From Seminavis robusta (taxonomy: Eukaryota > Bacillariophyta > Bacillariophyceae > Naviculales > Naviculaceae): a DNA stretch of 64,000 nucleotides. Positions within the stretch are counted from its first letter, which is position 1. Each line of letters begins with the position of its first letter. Positions 10,351 to 19,757 of the stretch are shown one piece after another. The notes beneath the pieces were generated by a model that searched no databases, had not been told where the DNA came from, and saw only the letters and a program-made list of their open reading frames with translations. The DNA lies in the NCBI GenBank assembly GCA_903772945.1, contig CAICTM010000056.1, positions 62,001-126,000 on the forward strand, in the 5' to 3' direction. The position numbers and the translations under genes were made by a program.

Positions 10351-11593
10351 GCAAGTGTGCCTTCAATCTACAACTTCCGTGTGGCTTGGATGGGTGGATG
10401 ACTCTGTGGGTAGCTACGATCTCCTTTCTGATCTGATGTGGTGCAAGTATTGGGTTCTTGTTCCTAACTTATTCAATCAACTAATACTGTAAAGATATGT
10501 TTACGTTACTACTACTTCGTATGTGCATGTAGATCAAAGCATCGCTTTGCTGGAGTCGAGTCCAGACAACTTCGTGGGCGCAGGAATACGGGTTGTTTGT
10601 ACGCGACAACTCATCCTACTAGTTGACGGTCGACATGTACCCAAACACAGAGCGCGGCATGGATACACATCAGTTTGAGACCACTCGCTTTGATGTGTTG
10701 AATCAAGGAGTTGCTGTGCAAGGAGTGAGCCGAAGGATCAAGGTTTCGGCCGTCGCGCATGTTCGAGTCCATCGAGGAGCTCCTTGGCCCTCAGCATATG
10801 AACTGCCACTCAAGTCACTGCCCGTTCTTCCATACGACCAACGGAGTGGTTCTTGCCTGCTACGGTACTCCCGGTTAGTCACCTTTGCTCAGCATCGCCG
10901 TATCATCATCTCAAACGGGTCCGCATTGGATGCCGACTCTCTCTGCCGGACTGTCGGATCTCGAGAGACGAATGATCAGTCTTTGGCGTTGCTTCCTGCC
11001 CTTGAACCTCCGATCCAAGGGAAACCCAGCTACCCCAGCTACCCCGCAGGACCACAGGATCACCCATGGGCCAGAACCACCGTCCTCGAGCCCTCGGAGC
11101 ACCTTGGATCCACCGCTTCAAGGCATCCGTCGGATTCCATCGAGGCACATCACCACGACGACTGCCTTCTTTCCCAGCTTTTGACGGCCGCCGTCGTTCC
11201 ATCTTTCGCACAAACCCTACATTGCAGTCTCCCAAGGCCATCGTGGATGCCATGGGACGCTTGGATCTCCTGCAGACGACGAAAAGGACTTAGGGTAGGG
11301 TCAGAGGGTCATCAACAAAAAAAGTCGTGTATCCACGATTGAAGATTCTTCGCCACGTACCCCAACAACAAGAACCGGAACAACAGCTGGACGATGTCAT
11401 CAACATCTTCCTTCTTTCGGAGCCGCAACGTCATGAAAGGAAGCACCATGGCGGCGGGAGGAGGCGTCCTGAGGCTTGGGACGCCTTCCTTCCTCCTCTT
11501 TCCCTACCGCGGACCGATCGGTCTCGATTCATCAAATTTCACGACTAAACAGCAACTATACTAATACCCTCCAACCATGACGACAATGGCATT
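10351..11593. other. Long intergenic region without a supported gene
   Basis: About 1.2 kb. A 239-codon open frame at 10623-11342 has no recognisable domain, signal or low-complexity pattern, and overlapping frames on both strands are equally open, so I do not call it. The composition is fairly GC-rich at 10,900-11,500. Around 10,768 there is a tRNA B-box-like word (GTTCGAGTCC), but no cloverleaf can be drawn. Confidence 0.4.
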
Positions 11594-11746
11594 CTACCCA
11601 GATCCAAGCACAGCGGAACCTCCGTACACATGCCGCGGATCCTCTGGTACCATCACAAGGCCGCTACCGCCCATTGTCCCGAAGAAAATACCACTAATCA
11701 GTAGGCTGATGAAAGAAGACAGGAGACCAATCCCGGTTTTCACCAT
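11594..11746 (-). CDS. Possible 50-residue hydrophobic protein
   Basis: A short frame starting in good context (ACC-ATG-G at 11746) and ending with TAG. It reads as a membrane segment (GIGLLSSFISLLISGIFFGT), then a Gly-rich turn, then a polar tail with VPEDPRHVYGG. It lies divergently upstream of the repeat-rich gene that starts at 12,002. No family is recognised. It may equally be chance or a terminal exon of something longer. Confidence 0.28.
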   Translation of the reverse strand: MVKTGIGLLSSFISLLISGIFFGTMGGSGLVMVPEDPRHVYGGSAVLGSG

Positions 11747-12001
11747 GGTCGTTTTTCGTCACTGATGGACAAGGATGGAAGAGGACATGACGAAAAATGC
11801 GACAACACCATGTCGAGCTCACTTTTTCTTTCACCTGAACTTGTTACGACAATTTCAAACGAAAGAATTCCTAGACGTACTATTGCTACTGTATCTGCCT
11901 ATTCTGCTACATTTGCCTACAAACACTACTACTCTTACTACCAATTCTTCTGGAAACCCAAAAGCTCTTCTTTAAGTTTCCACCTCAAACATAAATTGAC
12001 C

Positions 12002-13582
12002 ATGGCCGAGGCAAAGAAGAACGGACCGTCGCCGCCACCTGTGCCCACAGCAGGCGCGACAATGTCCCACCTAGATACTACTACTATTGATAACATGATG
12101 ACAACGCCCATAGAAAACGCGGCCAACAACACCATCAACAACACGACGATCTCAGAAGCGAAGCAGTCGAAGGATGTTGACTTCAAAGAGACGTTGGCGG
12201 CGATAAGTGCTCGTGGTGACGAGCTGCTGAAGACAGCCAAGGCCATTGCCGCTCGCAAAAAGCAAAAGGCCATCGCTGCGAAGAAGGAGGCGAAGCAGTT
12301 GGAGGATGTTCGCTTCAAGGAGACGATGGAAGCGATCTCTGCTCGTGGTGACGAGCTGCTGAAGACAGCCAAGGCCATTGCCGCTCGCAAAAAGCAGAAG
12401 GCTGTCGCTGCGAAGAAACAGGAGCAGTTGAAGGATGTTCGCTTAAGGAGACGATGGAAGCGATCTCTGCTCGTGGTGACGAGCTGCTGAAGACAGCCAA
12501 GGCCATTGCCGCTCGCAAAAAGCAAAAGGCCATCGCTGCGAAGAAGGAGGCGAAGCAGTTGGAGGATGTTCGCTTCAAGGAGACGATGGAAGCGATCTCT
12601 GCTCGTGGTGACGAGCTCCTGAAGACAGCCAAGGCCATTGCTGCTGCTCGCAACAAGCGAAAGGCCGCCGCCGCTCAGACTGTGAAAGAGGAGAGCAAGC
12701 AAGTCGTCATCAAGACTGTTGAAGAGAATGATGATGACGACAACAACAACAACCCGCGATGGATCCAGTGGTCATCGCCAACAACAACAATCAGTTGGTT
12801 GTCGTCGAGACTGAAGAAGAGGACGACAACAACAACAAACCCGCGATGGATCCAGTGGTCGTCGCCAACAACAACAATCAGCCGAATGTCGTCGAGACTG
12901 AAGTAGAGGACGACAACAACAACAAACCCGCGATGGATCCAGTGTCGTCGCCAACAACAACAATGAGCCGATTGTCGATTTGGACTCGATGACTGATGAA
13001 GAGCTGATGAACTCGATGGAACCATTCTCGGAATACGTCCAAGACTTTCAAACCGTGCCAGCCAAGTTGAAGAAGGCACCTACAACCAAAGGAAAGTCGA
13101 AGAAGAAGGGCCAAAACCGACGAGGATGGGGGGCATGGGCCACCAGACGCTGGCAACAAGAAGGCTACGGGCGACAGTCGAAACAGCGCAATGTCCCAGG
13201 GCGAAACCGAAAGGGACGCCGAGTGGTTTTCGATGAAAAGGTGAAGTGCATCGTCCACCACAAGCCGTCTGCCGAGCGAAAGCTGACAACCAGAAACTGC
13301 AATACAATTTACCGCAAGGTCGAGTACCATCGTGGTATCGTCGAATGTGCAGTGAAAGCCAATGGAGGAGAGCTTCTTAACTGCTTCCCTGGCCTGAAAC
13401 AAGCGGAATGGCGCAAGATCCGCGATGAAGTCGCTGCGGCGCGTGTCGACTTCATGTTGTACAACTTGATGGCCCTTCTCTGGAGAGTTCCACTCTTCTT
13501 GATTGGGTTCGTCATTGGAAAGCGAACATTTGGCGAAATGTTCTGCAAGAAACTGACACCATGCATCCGGCGGGATACATGA
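12002..13582 (+). CDS. Lys-rich/Asn-rich tandem-repeat protein, frame interrupted by three 1-nt losses
   Basis: No known family. I prefer the ATG at 12,002 (ACC-ATG-GCC) over the in-frame ATG at 11,765. Four copies of an about 44-residue basic helical unit (ISARGDELLKTAKAIA core) are followed by three Asp/Asn-rich units (DDNNNKPAMDP core). The C-terminal 200 residues have a basic stretch (KGKSKKKGQNRRGW), a conserved-looking segment (VVFDEKVKCIVHHKPSAE), and a hydrophobic helix near the end (MALLWRVPLFLIGFVIG). The frame moves by one base three times. Each break coincides with one base missing relative to sister repeats: CGCTTAAGG for CGCTTCAAGG near 12,443; one A fewer near 12,753; CCAGTGTCG for CCAGTGGTCG near 12,943. 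Together they restore the first frame. Uncorrected long-read deletions are the simplest explanation; recent decay is possible. Confidence 0.6.
12181..12655 (+). repeat. Coding tandem repeat, four units of about 132 bp
   Basis: GCTCGTGGTGACGAGCT recurs at 12,209, 12,341, 12,469 and 12,601 (spacing 132, 128, 132). Each unit encodes the ARGDELLKTAKAIAARKKQK block. Near identity points to recent duplication; the short 128-bp interval holds one of the frame breaks of the host gene. Confidence 0.85.
12735..12965 (+). repeat. Coding tandem repeat, three units of about 87 bp
   Basis: GATGGATCCAGTG recurs at about 12,758, 12,845 and 12,932, each preceded by GACAACAACAAC-type sequence. In the proper frame the unit encodes the Asn-rich KPAMDPVVVANNNNQ block. 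Two of the host gene's frame breaks lie here. Confidence 0.8.
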
Positions 13583-13622
13583 ATAGCACTGGCAGGTGCA
13601 GTCGACTAGTGTGATGAATTCT

Positions 13623-14170
13623 CAGCCAGTGGTCATCGAAAGCAGGTAAGTCAATCTCGCGTGTGCTGTTTGCATTGCCATTGTCAATTGACTACTGTTG
13701 CACATGACCCATTGTCTCTTTCTCTTTCCTCAGATGCAGCCAGTGGTCATCAAACGCAGGTGAGTCAATCTCGTGTGTCCTGTTTGCATTGCCAATGTCA
13801 ATTGACTACTGTTGCACATAACCCATTGTCTCTTTCTCTTTCCTCAGATGCAGCCAGTGGTCATCAAAAGCAGGTGAGTCAATCTCGTGTGTCCTGTTTG
13901 CATTGCCATTGTCAATTGACTACTGTTGCACATAACCCATTGTCTCTTTCTCTTTCCTCAGATGCAGCCAGTGGTCATCAAAAGCAGGTGAGTCAATCTC
14001 GTGTGTCCTGTTTGCATTGCCAATGTCAATTGACTACTGTTGCACATAACCATTGTCTCTTTCTCTTTCCTCAGATGCAGCCATGGTCATCAAAAGCAGG
14101 TAGTCAATCTCGTGTGTCCTGTTTCATTGCCATGTCAATTGACTACTGTTGCACATAACCCATTGTCTCT
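13623..14170 (+). repeat. Array A: tandem 114-bp units containing a complete mini-intron
   Basis: Five units (starts of TCAATCTCG at 13,651, 13,765, 13,879, 13,993, 14,104; spacing 114, 114, 114, 111). Each unit holds an 88-nt block that begins GTGAGTCAATC (GTAAGT in the first), has a branch-like TTGACTAC, a pyrimidine tract and ends CTTTCCTCAG. A 26-nt block beginning ATGCAGCCAGTGGTCATC and ending AAAAGCAG follows. This is exactly an intron plus a micro-exon, repeated. It begins 40 nt after the stop codon of the upstream gene, whose last stretch carries a diverged copy of the micro-exon (CAGCCAGTGGTCATCGAAAG). Later copies show small deletions. Confidence 0.88.
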
Positions 14171-14302
14171 TGTCTTATAGGCCTCCACTTGGAGCTGAAC
14201 TACTGACACCTTTCTCTCTTTGCATGTAGGCTTCTTATAGGCCTCCACTTGGAGAAGAACTACTGACACCTTGCTCTCTTTGCATGTAGGCTTCTTTCAT
14301 AG
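14171..14302 (+). repeat. Array B: about 60-bp units with repeated acceptor-like sequences
   Basis: GCCTCCACTTGGAG recurs at 14,181, 14,241 and 14,303. Each copy is preceded by CTTATAG or TTTCATAG and followed by CTACTGAC, a pyrimidine run and TTTGCATGTAG. No donor-like GTRAGT is present, so the units look like duplicated 3' ends of introns (branch site, pyrimidine tract, AG). Confidence 0.75.
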
Positions 14303-14640
14303 GCCTCCACTTGGAGTGACAATTTGCTAACCACTTGTCTCTTCCTACCACAGCCTCACCCTTTCTTCAATCTATTGCTTGCAGCCTCCACTTGGAGTGA
14401 CAATTTGCTAACCACTTGTCTCTTCCTACCACAGCCTCACCCTTTCTTCAATCTATTGCTTGCAGGCCTCCACTTGGAGTGACAATTTGCTAACCACTTG
14501 TCTCTTCCTACCACAGCCTCACCCATTCTTCAATCTATTGCTTGCAGGCCTCCACTTGGAGTGACAATTTGCTAACCACTTGTCTCTTCCTACCACAGCC
14601 TCACCCATTCTTCAATCTATTGCTTGCAGGCCACCACTTG
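14303..14640 (+). repeat. Array C: four 82-bp units with two acceptor-like AGs each
   Basis: CCTCCACTTGG recurs at 14,304, 14,385, 14,467 and 14,549 (81, 82, 82), with a diverged fifth copy at 14,631. Each unit contains TTTGCTAACCAC (branch-like), a pyrimidine tract ending TACCACAG, then a second tract ending TTGCTTGCAG. No donors are present. The shared word CTCCACTTGGAG is a small palindrome (CTCCA/TGGAG). Confidence 0.8.
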
Positions 14641-15120
14641 GTGACGGCACAACACAACCAACACAAGTCCTGGCCAGGCACCCAAGGTAAGTTCCCAATG
14701 GTTTTATTTGTGTCGTGCATTGCTATTGCTCATCCACCCCAACCTCCTCCACTTGGAGTGACTCCTTACTACTAATGCCTTGTTCACTTTTCTTGTAGGC
14801 TTCCACTTGGAAATGACACAACACACAAGTCCTGGCCAGGCACAAGGTAAGTTCCAACCTGCTGTGCATTGTATTGCTCGTCCCCCCACCCTCCTCCACT
14901 TGGAGTGACTCCTTACTACTAATGCCTTGTTCGCTTTTCTTGTAGGCTTCCACTTGGAAATGACACAACACACACAAGTCCTGGCCAGGCACAAGGTAAG
15001 TTCCAACCTGCTGTGCATTGCTATTGCTCGTCCACCCCACCCTCCTCCACTTGGAGTGACTCCTTACTACTAATGCCTTGTTCGCTTTTCTTGTAGGATT
15101 CCACTTGGAAATGAGCAACA
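14641..15120 (+). repeat. Array D: about 150-bp units, a 50-nt exon-like block plus a 100-nt intron-like block
   Basis: TTCCACTTGG recurs at 14,801, 14,948 and 15,099, and a diverged copy begins the array. Exon-like blocks end AGTCCTGGCCAGGCACAAG and are followed by GTAAGTTCC. The intron-like block carries a yeast-style branch word, TTACTACTAATG, and ends GCTTTTCTTGTAG. All consensus splice elements are present in each unit. The intron-like block also contains the CTCCACTTGGAG palindrome of arrays B and C, which ties the four arrays to a common origin. Confidence 0.85.
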
Positions 15121-15284
15121 CAGAGGCCGGCCCCCTCCTTTATGGGGGACAAAAGAAACGAAAGATAAGTCAATTTGTGCTGTGCCATTGCCTTCCAACC
15201 AACACATGTTCATTCATTCACTAACATTTCTGAAGCCTTTCATTTACTACAGGTTATGTCACGACACGACACAAACACAACACA

Positions 15285-16300
15285 TTGAGTGCAACACTGG
15301 CGGGTGCATGCAACTATTCAACTTTCGCGTTGAAGCACTGGTGGGTGTATTCAACTTTTCACGTTTCGCGTTGAAGCTGCACTGGTGGGTGCATTCAACT
15401 ATTCAACTTTTTGGGTTGAAGCACTGGTGGTGCATTCACTATTCAACTTTCGTGTTGAAGCACTGGTGGGTGTATTCAACTTTTCACGTTTCGCGTTGAA
15501 GCTGCACTGGTGGGTGCATTCAACTATTCACTTTTTTGGGTTGAAGCACTGGCGGGGTGCATTCAACTATTCAACTTTCGTGTTGAAGCACTGGTGGGTG
15601 TATTCAACTTTTCACGTTTCGCGTTGAAGCTGCACTGGTGGGTGCATTCAACTATTCAACTTTTTTGGGTTGAAGCACTGGTGGGTGCTTCAACTATTCA
15701 CTTTCGTGTTGAAGCACTGGTGGTGTATTCAACTTTTCACGTTTCGGTTGAAGCTGCACTGGTGGTGCATTCAACTATTCAACTTTTTTGGTTGAAGCAC
15801 TGTGGGGTGCATTCAACTATTCAACTTTCGTGTTGAAGCACTGTTGGGTGCATTCAACTTGTCACATGGAGCACTGGCGGGTGCCTTCAACTTTTACTTC
15901 ATGTTGAAGCACTGGTGGGTGTATTCAACTTTCACGTTTCGCGTTGAAGCTGCACTGGTGGGTGCATTCAACTATTCAACTTTTTTGGGTTGAAGCACTG
16001 GTGGGGTGCATTCAACTATTCAACTTTTGTGTTGAAGCACTGTTGGGTGCATTCAACTTGTCACATGGAGCACTGGCGGGTGCCTTCAACTTTTACTTCA
16101 TGTTGAAGCACTGGTGGGTGTATTCAACTTTCACGTTTCGCGTTGAAGCTGCACTGGTGGGTGCATTCAACTATTCAACTTTTTGGGTTGAAGCACTGGT
16201 GGGGTGCATTCAACTATTCAACTTTTCGTGTTGAAGCACTGGTGGGTGCATTCAACTTGTCACATGGAGCACTGGCGGGTGCCTTCAACTTTTAACTCAG
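15285..16300 (+). repeat. Array E: 21-copy minisatellite of short inverted repeats with higher-order structure
   Basis: The unit is about 40-46 bp: GCACTGGTGGGTGCATTCAA, then a T-rich loop and GTTGAA. TTCAAC and GTTGAA are reverse complements, so every unit can fold into a 6-bp hairpin. I count 21 GTTGAAG words. Variants alternate in order (CACGTTTCGCG, TTTTTTGGG, TTTCGTG), giving a higher-order period of about 125 bp in the first half and about 199 bp in the second (TGTATTC at 15,346, 15,471, 15,599, 15,724, 15,920, 16,119). The array ends at an acceptor-like TTTTAACTCAG followed by CGGAG and GTGAGTG. Confidence 0.88.
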
Positions 16301-16816
16301 CGGAGGTGAGTGCAGTTGGTTCAAAGTCTAATCCACACTTGAAGGGTAGCCTGGTTCTGTGGTTCCAGTGCTAAGCGACATCTCTACTTGTAGAGTGTTG
16401 TCTGAACGTCCCATGATGCTTGCATCGAAGTTAATACCTGGTGGAAATCTGACTACTAACCTGCCTTATCAATGATGCTACACACAACAATCAACCAAAA
16501 CCAATACAAACAACAATACACAACACATACAACAACCTTTCGTAGTAATCTAATAGCAACAACAACTAACTCATAGTAAAAAAACTGTAGCAATGCCAGC
16601 TTCTTGTCTTGTAGTTCAAAAATATTGTCCACGTCGTGAAACTTGGGTATTGTTACTCATGTTTCCACCTGGGTACGGTACCGGTACGCTGCGCACAAAC
16701 CAACAGAGTGGTACGAGGGTTTTGGCAGCGACGAATGCTGCTGATGTATGCATGCCATCCGTTGTCGAGGTGGCTGTCGCCCATGTCGTTGCAAGATTTC
16801 TACAATCGACTTCTAG
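16301..16816. other. Non-coding tail of the repeat locus
   Basis: It starts with a donor-like GTGAGTGC, contains a small hairpin (CTCTACTTGTAGAG near 16,382-16,395) and a perfect branch-type word, CTACTAACC (16,453-16,461), then an A/C-rich stretch to 16,580. This could be the last intron and end of a non-coding transcript that runs through arrays A-E. I considered a snoRNA or snRNA here, but no family consensus holds. Confidence 0.35.
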
Positions 16817-19288
16817 CTAGTTTAAAACGCTACTACCGGAATGAGGATGCCGTTTCTCCGGCTCCTTGGCAGCTTCGAGTGCAAGGAGGGATAACCCCTT
16901 GAGGTACTCTTTTTGACTTCGTTCAAGTCGCGTACCCTGATTCACTGCCTGCTCTAGCCGGATCGGAACCTTGTGGTGATTCTTTGCCACTCCTTCTTCG
17001 TACAGAGTCAGCTTCGACAAGGGCATCATGGAATAGGCTCGCCGGGGATCCTCGGTTCCAAGCCAATGGACCAAGCATGGGGGTGAGAGTATGCGGCTGG
17101 TATTTTTGGATCGTTGTTGCCGTTTGAAAAATGCACGGATATCCTTGGTCCATGCGTCTCGAATGGCACCACTCGGTACGCTGAGAGGGGAGAGTATTAG
17201 AACCGGCCGCTGACACTTGCCCCAAATCGCAAACCCGAGACGGTTGAAAAGGTCCTTCGCTTCGGATGGCAAGGCATTTAGCATGCTGGGAATATCGTCG
17301 AGCTTGTCATAGCCAACGCTTGAATGGTCTTCCAACGTCTCGTGCAAGGTAGCAACTGCACTCTTGGCTTTTCCGTCTGGTTCCCGTTTCTTTGGTGGCA
17401 GCGACCCATCCACCACCGCAGCAGCCACCACCACTTCGTTTGACATACTACTCCCAGAATCACCCACCGGCTGCGACTGAATTTGCTTCGCCAGCCGTGG
17501 TCTCTTGGTCAGTTTTGGGTTGACAGCCAAAACCGTTCGCTTGTTGCTGGAGGGCGCTGGCATGATTCGATAGGACCATTCATTGACGTGTCCATCTCGG
17601 CAGAGACAAACAATGGATTGTCGTTCGTGACAGATCCAAGATTGCACCACGGCACAGTTCAATCGAACTGGGGGCGCCACCGGTGTCGGTGACGCCATGA
17701 CTCTTCCCGGATGAACCGACAATGACGTCAACGGCAAGCCCGAGCGCAAATCCATGGCCTTGACGACGCCATCCTTGCCTCCCGTGGTAAACAGCATGTT
17801 CCCAATGCGTTCAGCCGATTCGACGCTGCCACAGTGCGTCCGTTCTTGGCTGGTGTACATTTGCAACTGCGGAGCACGATTTGTTGTTGTTGTTGTTGAA
17901 GAATCATCGAGCACTAGATCCCACGTGAGGATATGCCCTTGACTGGTGCCGACAACCAACAAGTCCTTCTTATGATTGTCACGACTACTACTACTACTAG
18001 CAGTCGAGGACGTTGTTGGCCCAATGGTCCCGACAAAGGAGACGAGTGTAATGGCATGATCGACTTGATCCTCTTCCTCGTCGTCTTCCTCCACACTACT
18101 ACTCGTGACATGAGGTTCGTATTCGAATTCTTGATGGCTCACCACTTCTGCTGCTGGCTGCGACGTGGTCGTTGCTAATTGCCAGAGAGACAATTTGAGT
18201 CCTTGTCCTCCCAGACAGAGTACGGCTTGTCCCGGCGCCACCGACGAGGCGGACATGTTGAAAATGGGAAATCGCGGTACATCGTGTGGATTGAGACAAA
18301 TGGCCTTGGTCAAGCTCAGTTGCGATAGAGAATCGGGGTACAAGTAAACTTGTCCATTGACACAGGCGCTGACCAAGTATTTGTTTGGTACAATGGCCAA
18401 ACAAGTGACTTCACTGGAATGTTGTTGTTGTTGTTGTTGTTGACACGATGTCGAGAGGACTTGGAATTCATTATTAGTGTCTTGTCGTCGTGTTCCTACC
18501 GCCATGACGACCCCCGAAGCAAATGCCAAGAAAAAGGGACTATTCGGCAACAGCGATGCGTTGGGATGCACCACGAGATCCATCACTTGGGATTTCTTGT
18601 CATCGTGTACCGACACGAGTCGATCGCGATACCGAGATTTGGAATTGACCAGTGCTTCCCAACAGGGTGCCACAAACAGGCCCGAGTAATCTCCCCAAAT
18701 GGCAATACCGCCGTCGGGGAGTGGCTGAAATCCAAAGTATCCCACGCAATTGGGTTGTCGTGGTTCGTCGTCAGTATTATTATTATTAGTAGTAGTCAAA
18801 TCAAAGTCGTGATTGTCGTACAAGATGGCTTCGGCTTCTTCTTCGGGTGGCAATATTTCCACCGTGTTCAAGGGCAGAACTGGAGAATTAGTTGAAGTAG
18901 TAGCACGGCAGCAGCAATCACAGCCACCACACCGCGTTTCTCCTCTTTGCTTATTAGTGCGTGCAGGATGACAGCGTCGCTGTTTGTTATTCGAAATGGC
19001 CACGCACTGTTTCATGGCATGCAATTCCTTCCAGGCATCTCGTCCACTTAGTTGCAATTTGCCTCCCAACAGAAATGGTTGCGTCTTGCCAAACTCCCGT
19101 CGATACAACTCTCCAAAGACGCCATCGGCAGCGTGCGAGCCAAAGACCCAGTGTGACCATTGCCGATTGGTTTGCGCCAAGTTCCTCAAATCTTGGCAGG
19201 AGGGTAGAAAGGAACAGACCGTACAGAGCAGTTCTTCACTGAGGGTATCCAATAATGGGTAGCATAATGATTCGGTAGTAGTCGTCAT
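16817..19288 (-). CDS. F-box protein with WD40-like propeller
   Basis: A single-exon, 823-residue protein. Residues about 12-52 (LDTLSEELLCTVCSFLPSCQ, then LRNLAQTNRQW) are a typical F-box, which binds SKP1 in an SCF ubiquitin ligase. Several WD40-like blades follow: EVTCLAIVPNKYLVSACVNG, then RIGNMLFTTGGKDGVVKAMD, and others ending in 'W' or 'YLYP'. They would form the substrate-binding face. Acidic and Gln/Thr/Ser-rich inserts separate the blades. From about 590 there is a basic linker (LTKRPRLAKQIQ, possible nuclear signal) and an unrecognised C-terminal 200 residues. The gene lies antisense to, and just beyond, the repeat arrays, and shares a 469-bp divergent promoter with the CinA-NudC gene. 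The F-box call is firm; the blade count is not. Confidence 0.8.
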   Translation of the reverse strand: MTTTTESLCYPLLDTLSEELLCTVCSFLPSCQDLRNLAQTNRQWSHWVFGSHAADGVFGELYRREFGKTQPFLLGGKLQLSGRDAWKELHAMKQCVAISNNKQRRCHPARTNKQRGETRCGGCDCCCRATTSTNSPVLPLNTVEILPPEEEAEAILYDNHDFDLTTTNNNNTDDEPRQPNCVGYFGFQPLPDGGIAIWGDYSGLFVAPCWEALVNSKSRYRDRLVSVHDDKKSQVMDLVVHPNASLLPNSPFFLAFASGVVMAVGTRRQDTNNEFQVLSTSCQQQQQQQHSSEVTCLAIVPNKYLVSACVNGQVYLYPDSLSQLSLTKAICLNPHDVPRFPIFNMSASSVAPGQAVLCLGGQGLKLSLWQLATTTSQPAAEVVSHQEFEYEPHVTSSSVEEDDEEEDQVDHAITLVSFVGTIGPTTSSTASSSSSRDNHKKDLLVVGTSQGHILTWDLVLDDSSTTTTTNRAPQLQMYTSQERTHCGSVESAERIGNMLFTTGGKDGVVKAMDLRSGLPLTSLSVHPGRVMASPTPVAPPVRLNCAVVQSWICHERQSIVCLCRDGHVNEWSYRIMPAPSSNKRTVLAVNPKLTKRPRLAKQIQSQPVGDSGSSMSNEVVVAAAVVDGSLPPKKREPDGKAKSAVATLHETLEDHSSVGYDKLDDIPSMLNALPSEAKDLFNRLGFAIWGKCQRPVLILSPLSVPSGAIRDAWTKDIRAFFKRQQRSKNTSRILSPPCLVHWLGTEDPRRAYSMMPLSKLTLYEEGVAKNHHKVPIRLEQAVNQGTRLERSQKEYLKGLSLLALEAAKEPEKRHPHSGSSVLN

Positions 19289-19757
19289 TTTGGTTTGCTT
19301 TCGTTATCAACTAACTGCACCACGGTCGAAGGAAGGAATGAATCTATGTTTAGCTGCTGCCTGCTTGGTTCTGGCCAGTGCAGTCATCTTATTTCCGTCG
19401 CCCTTTCATCTTGATTTACATGTACCATATTTGATAGTGTTATTAACATTACTCGCTCTGGATAACAACACTCAAGGCAACATTCCTGGATCTGAATAGG
19501 AACATACCTTCCCGAGCGCCGGCACATACTGATGGATCCAAACCAAACGACTCAAAGAGTGCAGAGTGAAAAAGACACAGAAGATTTAGCACATGATGTA
19601 TTTTCAAAGTAAGAACTTCCGCGAGAGAATGTACGTCAGTCTAGCTTTTCCATGTCATCAAGAATAAAGTGGAGGAGATGATGAGGGTTTGCCATCACAA
19701 ACGTTGCTGGAGATCTCAAAAACTAAATCATCGTAAGAGATAGCATAATAGACAATA
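19289..19757. promoter_or_regulatory. Divergent promoter, F-box gene / CinA-NudC gene
   Basis: A 469-bp space between the start of the F-box gene (19,288, -) and the CinA-NudC gene (19,758, +). It is AT-richer than the flanking genes. No recognised element. Confidence 0.4.

Noticed and set aside
10740-10790. tRNA-like B box (GTTCGAGTCC)
   Set aside because: No matching T-arm stem, no A box at the proper distance and no acceptor stem.
10623-11342. 239-codon plus-strand frame
   Set aside because: No domain, signal or conservation-like pattern; several other frames over the same DNA are equally open.
13661-14158. 165-codon open frame across array A with 38-residue repeats
   Set aside because: The frame is open only because 114 is a multiple of three. 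It contains consensus donor, pyrimidine tract and acceptor in every unit, and its product (SLSLSSDAASGHQ type) has no protein-like character.
15182-16234. Overlapping open frames with repeated 'EALVGVFNFSRF' across array E
   Set aside because: Unit length is not a multiple of three, so the frame changes between copies; starts are not convincing ATGs. It is a non-coding minisatellite.
15285-16300. CRISPR-like array
   Set aside because: The intervals are themselves repeated variants rather than unique spacers, and the setting is a eukaryotic nuclear genome.
16330-16450. Possible U3 or C/D-box snoRNA (ATGATG, CTGA and a small hairpin)
   Set aside because: Boxes are not correctly spaced or flanked by a terminal stem, and no known snRNA consensus aligns.
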